NCBI GenBank assembly: GCA_019309815.1
Contig: JAFDFO010000087.1
Span: 1-8,259, forward strand
Direction of reading: 5' to 3'
Origin: Deltaproteobacteria bacterium
Lineage (GTDB): Bacteria; Desulfobacterota; Desulfobacteria; Desulfobacterales; C00003060
DNA: 8,259 bases
Shown here: piece by piece, positions 6,381 through 8,259 of the stretch
Layout: each line of letters starts with the position of its first letter
Position numbering within the stretch: the stretch's first letter is position 1
Program-made: the position numbers and the translations under genes
The notes under the pieces: model-generated
Databases searched by the model: none
Seen by the model: the letters and a program-made list of their open reading frames with translations, nothing else
Told to the model about the DNA's origin: nothing

Positions 6381-7229
6381 ATGGGAAACACCATAAAAAC
6401 GGGAATCCTTCTGGCGGGGCTGACTGTCCTCGTCATGATTATCGGTAACTTGTTGGGAGGACGGCAGGGGATGATGATTGCATTTTTCTTTGCCGTGATC
6501 ATGAATTTTGGGAGCTACTGGTTCTCTGATAAGATCGTACTGAAGCTCTACCGGGCCAAACCGGTTTCCGAGGCGGAGGCTCCTCAGCTGCATCGCTGGG
6601 TCAGACAACTAACCCAGCAAGCGGGTCTCCCCATGCCCAAAATCTGCGTCATGCCTTCTGAATCCCCAAACGCCTTTGCCACTGGCCGGAATCCCGAGCA
6701 CGCGGTGGTGGCAGTCACCCAGGGGATACTGAGGCTGCTGAGCGAAGACGAACTCAAGGGCGTGCTTGCCCATGAGTTGGCTCACGTGAAGCACCGGGAC
6801 ATCCTGATTGGCTCAATTGCCGCGACCATGGCCGGCGCCATCATGATGATTGCCTACATGGCACGATGGGCCGCCCTGTTTGGCGGGCTTGGGGATCGTG
6901 ATGATGACGGGGGCGGCGTGATCGGGCTTATTGCCATGTCCATTCTGGCCCCCATTGCAGCCATGCTGATTCAGATGGCGATATCCCGTTCCAGGGAATA
7001 TGCAGCCGATGCAGCAGGTGCCTCTTATGCAGGAAACCCATACGGCCTGGCCAAGGCCCTCGAAAAGATATCTTCGGCTTCGAAGCGGATTCCTATGAAG
7101 GCCCAGCCATCCACAGCCCACATGTTTATCATGAACCCCCTCTCGGGCAAGAGCATGATGAACCTCTTCAGCACCCATCCACCGGTGGAGAAGCGAATCG
7201 AAAAGCTGACCGGCCAGCATTACTCATAG
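6381..7229 (+). CDS. htpX: Membrane zinc metalloprotease HtpX homologue (M48B)
   Basis: The 282-residue product fits the HtpX family, inner-membrane zinc endopeptidases that act with FtsH in quality control of membrane proteins under heat or envelope stress. Two hydrophobic segments lie at the N-terminus (about 7-26 and 30-48). The zinc site HELAH (131-135) sits in the longer HELAHVKHRD stretch, and the third ligand is Glu206 in REYAAD. Two more hydrophobic segments (about 141-165 and 179-200) lie between these motifs, and the C-terminal FSTHPP (263-268) is characteristic. A conserved NAFATGR precedes the active site (97-103). All catalytic residues are present, so it should be active. The ATG is preceded by AAAGAGGGGGG. 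Its place directly behind clpB fits a shared stress-response role; co-transcription is likely but not shown. A strong terminator follows. Confidence 0.96.
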   Translation: MGNTIKTGILLAGLTVLVMIIGNLLGGRQGMMIAFFFAVIMNFGSYWFSDKIVLKLYRAKPVSEAEAPQLHRWVRQLTQQAGLPMPKICVMPSESPNAFATGRNPEHAVVAVTQGILRLLSEDELKGVLAHELAHVKHRDILIGSIAATMAGAIMMIAYMARWAALFGGLGDRDDDGGGVIGLIAMSILAPIAAMLIQMAISRSREYAADAAGASYAGNPYGLAKALEKISSASKRIPMKAQPSTAHMFIMNPLSGKSMMNLFSTHPPVEKRIEKLTGQHYS

Positions 7230-7268
7230 ATCGCCCACCGGGCAACACAGTACTTACAAATATTTATG

Positions 7269-7294
7269 AGGCGGGGCCACACACCCCGCCTTTT
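7269..7294 (+). terminator. Rho-independent terminator of htpX
   Basis: GGCGGGG (7270-7276) pairs with CCCCGCC (7284-7290) around a 7-nt loop, extended by one A-T pair and followed by TTTT (7291-7294). It lies 40 bp after the htpX stop and closes the clpB-htpX unit. Confidence 0.85.
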
Positions 7295-7304
7295 ATGTTC
7301 TTTC

Positions 7305-7331
7305 GTAGGGGCGGGGTTTATCCCCGCCCGC
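7305..7331. repeat. Second copy of the GC-rich REP-like hairpin
   Basis: These 27 bases are identical to 2062-2088: an 8-bp stem GGGCGGGG/CCCCGCCC around TTTAT, flanked by GTAG and GC. Here the second hairpin of the 2062 copy is absent and replaced by another GC-rich sequence, so this is a partial or variant copy. Confidence 0.8.
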
Positions 7332-7399
7332 AGACGGAGGCGGTGAAGGCGGGGTCCGCCCGGCCCGCAAAGACCTATTTTTGATTTGGACGTCGTCTT

Positions 7400-7493
7400 G
7401 TCATTTCGAGCATTTCATTTGTCATTTCGATAGTTTCGTTTATGATTTCGATGGTCCCACTGTTTGATTCGACCATTTTACTTGTCATTTCGA
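7400..7493 (+). repeat. Left array: five GTCATTTCGA-like boxes at exact 21-bp period
   Basis: Boxes start at 7400 (GTCATTTCGA), 7421 (GTCATTTCGA), 7442 (ATGATTTCGA), 7463 (TTTGATTCGA) and 7484 (GTCATTTCGA). The spacing is 21 bp each time although spacers and the middle boxes have diverged. The last box is the outer end of the 61-bp arm (7484-7544). It mirrors the array at 8008-8101 in opposite orientation. Confidence 0.8.
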
Positions 7494-7544
7494 GCGACTT
7501 GTCCGCCGAAGCCCTCTAGGGCGAAGGTGGAAGCGAGAAATCTT
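7484..7544 (+). repeat. 61-bp repeat arm touching the GIY-YIG start
   Basis: This arm, from GTCATTTCGAGCGACTTGTC to AGAAATCTT, matches 2969-3029 with one mismatch. It ends 2 bp before the GTG start codon of the nuclease gene, so the purine-rich inner part (AAGGTGGAAGCGAG) also forms the gene's translation-initiation region. Confidence 0.85.
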
Positions 7545-7546
7545 AA

Positions 7547-7840
7547 GTGACCCAAACCGGGATATACTACGTCTATCTCCTCACTAACTGGAACAACCAC
7601 GTGATGTATGTAGGGATGACCAATGATTTGGAGCGGCGGCTTTACGAACACAAGAACAAGCTGGTCAAAGGATTTACTGAAAAATACAACCTGAACAAGC
7701 TGGTCTATTTTGAGAAAACGCAAGACGTAACCGCTGCCATTGCGAGAGAGAAAGAAATAAAGAGATGGCGCAGAGAAAAGAAGAATCAACTGGTGAATCA
7801 GATGAATCCAACCTGGAAGGATTTGAGTTCTGAATGGTGA
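7547..7840 (+). CDS. Small GIY-YIG endonuclease, repeat-associated
   Basis: The 97-residue product is a stand-alone GIY-YIG nuclease domain of the small UvrC-N-like/YhbQ-like type. GIYYVY (5-10) and YVG (21-23) make the name-giving strands; Arg30 or Arg31, His35, Glu68 in IAREKEIK and Asn87 in NPxW fit the catalytic or metal-binding positions. The C-terminal IKRWRREKK (71-79) is strongly basic and likely contacts DNA. No extra DNA-binding domain, signal peptide or membrane segment is present. The start is GTG, because a TAA lies directly upstream in frame and the next Met falls inside the fold. The Shine-Dalgarno region (GAG at 9 nt, or AAGGTGG further out) lies within the repeat arm. The gene sits between AGAAATCTT and AAGATTTCTC, the two inner edges of the repeat family, and looks more AT-rich than clpB. 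Its role is unknown; I infer a link to spread or maintenance of the flanking repeats. Confidence 0.9.
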   Translation: MTQTGIYYVYLLTNWNNHVMYVGMTNDLERRLYEHKNKLVKGFTEKYNLNKLVYFEKTQDVTAAIAREKEIKRWRREKKNQLVNQMNPTWKDLSSEW

Positions 7841-7860
7841 AGATTTCTCCCGGCGTCTTT

Positions 7861-7913
7861 GTCATTTGCGGGGTTGCTGTTGGTCATTTCGATCATTTCA
7901 TTCGTCATTTCGA
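7861..7913 (+). repeat. Three plus-oriented GTCATTTCGA boxes right of the nuclease gene
   Basis: GTCATTTGCG (7861), GTCATTTCGA (7883) and GTCATTTCGA (7904) are spaced 22 and 21 bp. The third begins the split repeat at 7904-8001. Confidence 0.65.
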
Positions 7914-8001
7914 GCGAAGCGCCCGCCCTGGCGCTTCGGTTAGTATAAGCTGCCAGGCCAGTAATCCAGGTCTGGGCCAGGGAGAAATCTTTAACCTCCC
8001 A
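7904..8001 (+). repeat. Repeat copy split by a 60-bp hairpin-bearing insert
   Basis: GTCATTTCGAGCGAAGCG (7904-7921) and GAGAAATCTTTAACCTCCCA (7982-8001) are the two halves of the compact repeat found intact at 8161-8197. The 60 bp between them contribute to a 9-bp stem, CGAAGCGCC (7915-7923) with GGCGCTTCG (7930-7938). Together with the box at 8008-8017 this forms a 114-bp unit with inverted ends, parallel in layout to the palindrome at 2969-3118. Confidence 0.65.
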
Positions 8002-8007
8002 TGCCGA

Positions 8008-8101
8008 TCGAGATGACAAAGGCGCCAGTCGAAATGACAGCCAGGAGGGCGTGAATGACGGATACGCTGGTTGAAATGATAAAAACGAAGGTGCGAATGA
8101 C
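8008..8101 (-). repeat. Right array: five inverted boxes at exact 21-bp period
   Basis: TCGAGATGAC (8008), TCGAAATGAC (8029), CGTGAATGAC (8050), TTGAAATGAT (8071) and TGCGAATGAC (8092) are reverse complements of the left-array box, again at exactly 21-bp steps. Number, period and total length (94 bp) equal those of the left array, giving the 702-bp stretch 7400-8101 inverted ends. Confidence 0.8.
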
Positions 8102-8160
8102 GTACACTCTACATCAGTCCAGTGTGAAGTTGGTTCTTATCCTTCTCTAAGTTCCTGTTT

Positions 8161-8197
8161 GTCATTTCGAGCGAAGCGAGAAATCTTTAACCTCCCA
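8161..8197 (+). repeat. Compact repeat copy, 37 bp
   Basis: GTCATTTCGAGCGAAGCGAG followed by AAATCTTTAACCTCCCA is the uninterrupted form of the repeat split at 7904-8001. It stands alone here, without an array or an opposite arm in the window. Confidence 0.75.
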
Positions 8198-8259
8198 AAC
8201 TGGGTGATTTTGCTATCATCTACCCAAAAGCTGGAGCAATAAAGGAAGCCCGGTTGAGG

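Larger units (their letters stand above)
7230..7546. other. Intergenic region between htpX and the GIY-YIG gene
   Basis: These 317 bp hold the htpX terminator, one GC-rich REP-like hairpin, a GC-rich stretch up to about 7370, and then the 21-bp-period array running into the repeat arm that touches the GIY-YIG start codon. No gene is seen. Confidence 0.7.
7841..8259. other. Repeat-rich region downstream of the GIY-YIG gene
   Basis: These 419 bp hold three plus-oriented boxes (7861, 7883, 7904), a split repeat with an internal hairpin, the inverted 21-bp array (8008-8101), a further simple repeat copy (8161-8197) and unique sequence at both edges of that copy. No gene is supported; open frames here are readings of repeats. 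The last 60 bp show nothing I can assign. Confidence 0.7.

Noticed and set aside
7834..8019. Small genes overlapping the region after the nuclease gene, both strands
   Set aside because: They are translations of the repeat boxes and hairpin and have no domain or plausible start region.
7400..8101. CRISPR array
   Set aside because: Boxes are only about 10 bp, spacers 11 bp and themselves degenerate, orientation reverses across the gene and no cas gene is present.
7389..8106. Target-site duplication at the ends of the 702-bp nuclease region
   Set aside because: Bases outside the outermost boxes (left ...CGTCGTCTT, right GTACACTC...) show no convincing direct repeat.

Overview
The window looks like a piece of a bacterial chromosome of moderate GC content. 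The gene set (GTP-type PEP carboxykinase, an FmdE-family zinc-ribbon protein, ClpB, HtpX) and the many intergenic repeats most suggest an anaerobic member of the Desulfobacterota (former Deltaproteobacteria) or a relative. That placement is inference from gene content and style; there is no rRNA or other marker to confirm it.

Layout. From 1 to 1875 the minus strand carries nearly all of a GTP-dependent phosphoenolpyruvate carboxykinase gene; its 3' end lies beyond the left edge. A 437-bp divergent gap (1876-2312) holds a GC-rich double-hairpin repeat and possibly a coding remnant. An FmdE-like protein with a C-terminal four-cysteine zinc ribbon follows on the plus strand (2313-2915). The next 742 bp (2916-3657) are mostly repeats: a 150-bp palindromic element (2969-3118), an 89-bp inverted-repeat element nested in its tail (3143-3231), a 7-bp-period array (3463-3525) and a 13-bp tandem duplication, ending in the clpB promoter and leader. 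clpB (3658-6246) and htpX (6381-7229) form a likely protein-quality-control pair: a cytoplasmic disaggregase followed by a membrane zinc protease, closed by a strong terminator at 7269-7294.

The last kilobase (7300-8259) is the most unusual part. A 97-codon GIY-YIG endonuclease gene begins 3 bp after a 61-bp repeat arm that also forms the left arm of the 150-bp palindrome (60 of 61 bases identical). It ends at a 12-bp motif identical to the inner edge of that palindrome's right arm. The gene therefore occupies the place of the palindrome's 24-bp loop. On each side lies an array of five degenerate 10-bp boxes at an exact 21-bp period, GTCATTTCGA-like on the left and its reverse complement on the right. 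I read this as a candidate nuclease-bearing repeat element, with the palindrome as its short gene-less relative. This is inference from sequence structure in one window; it needs genome-wide comparison.
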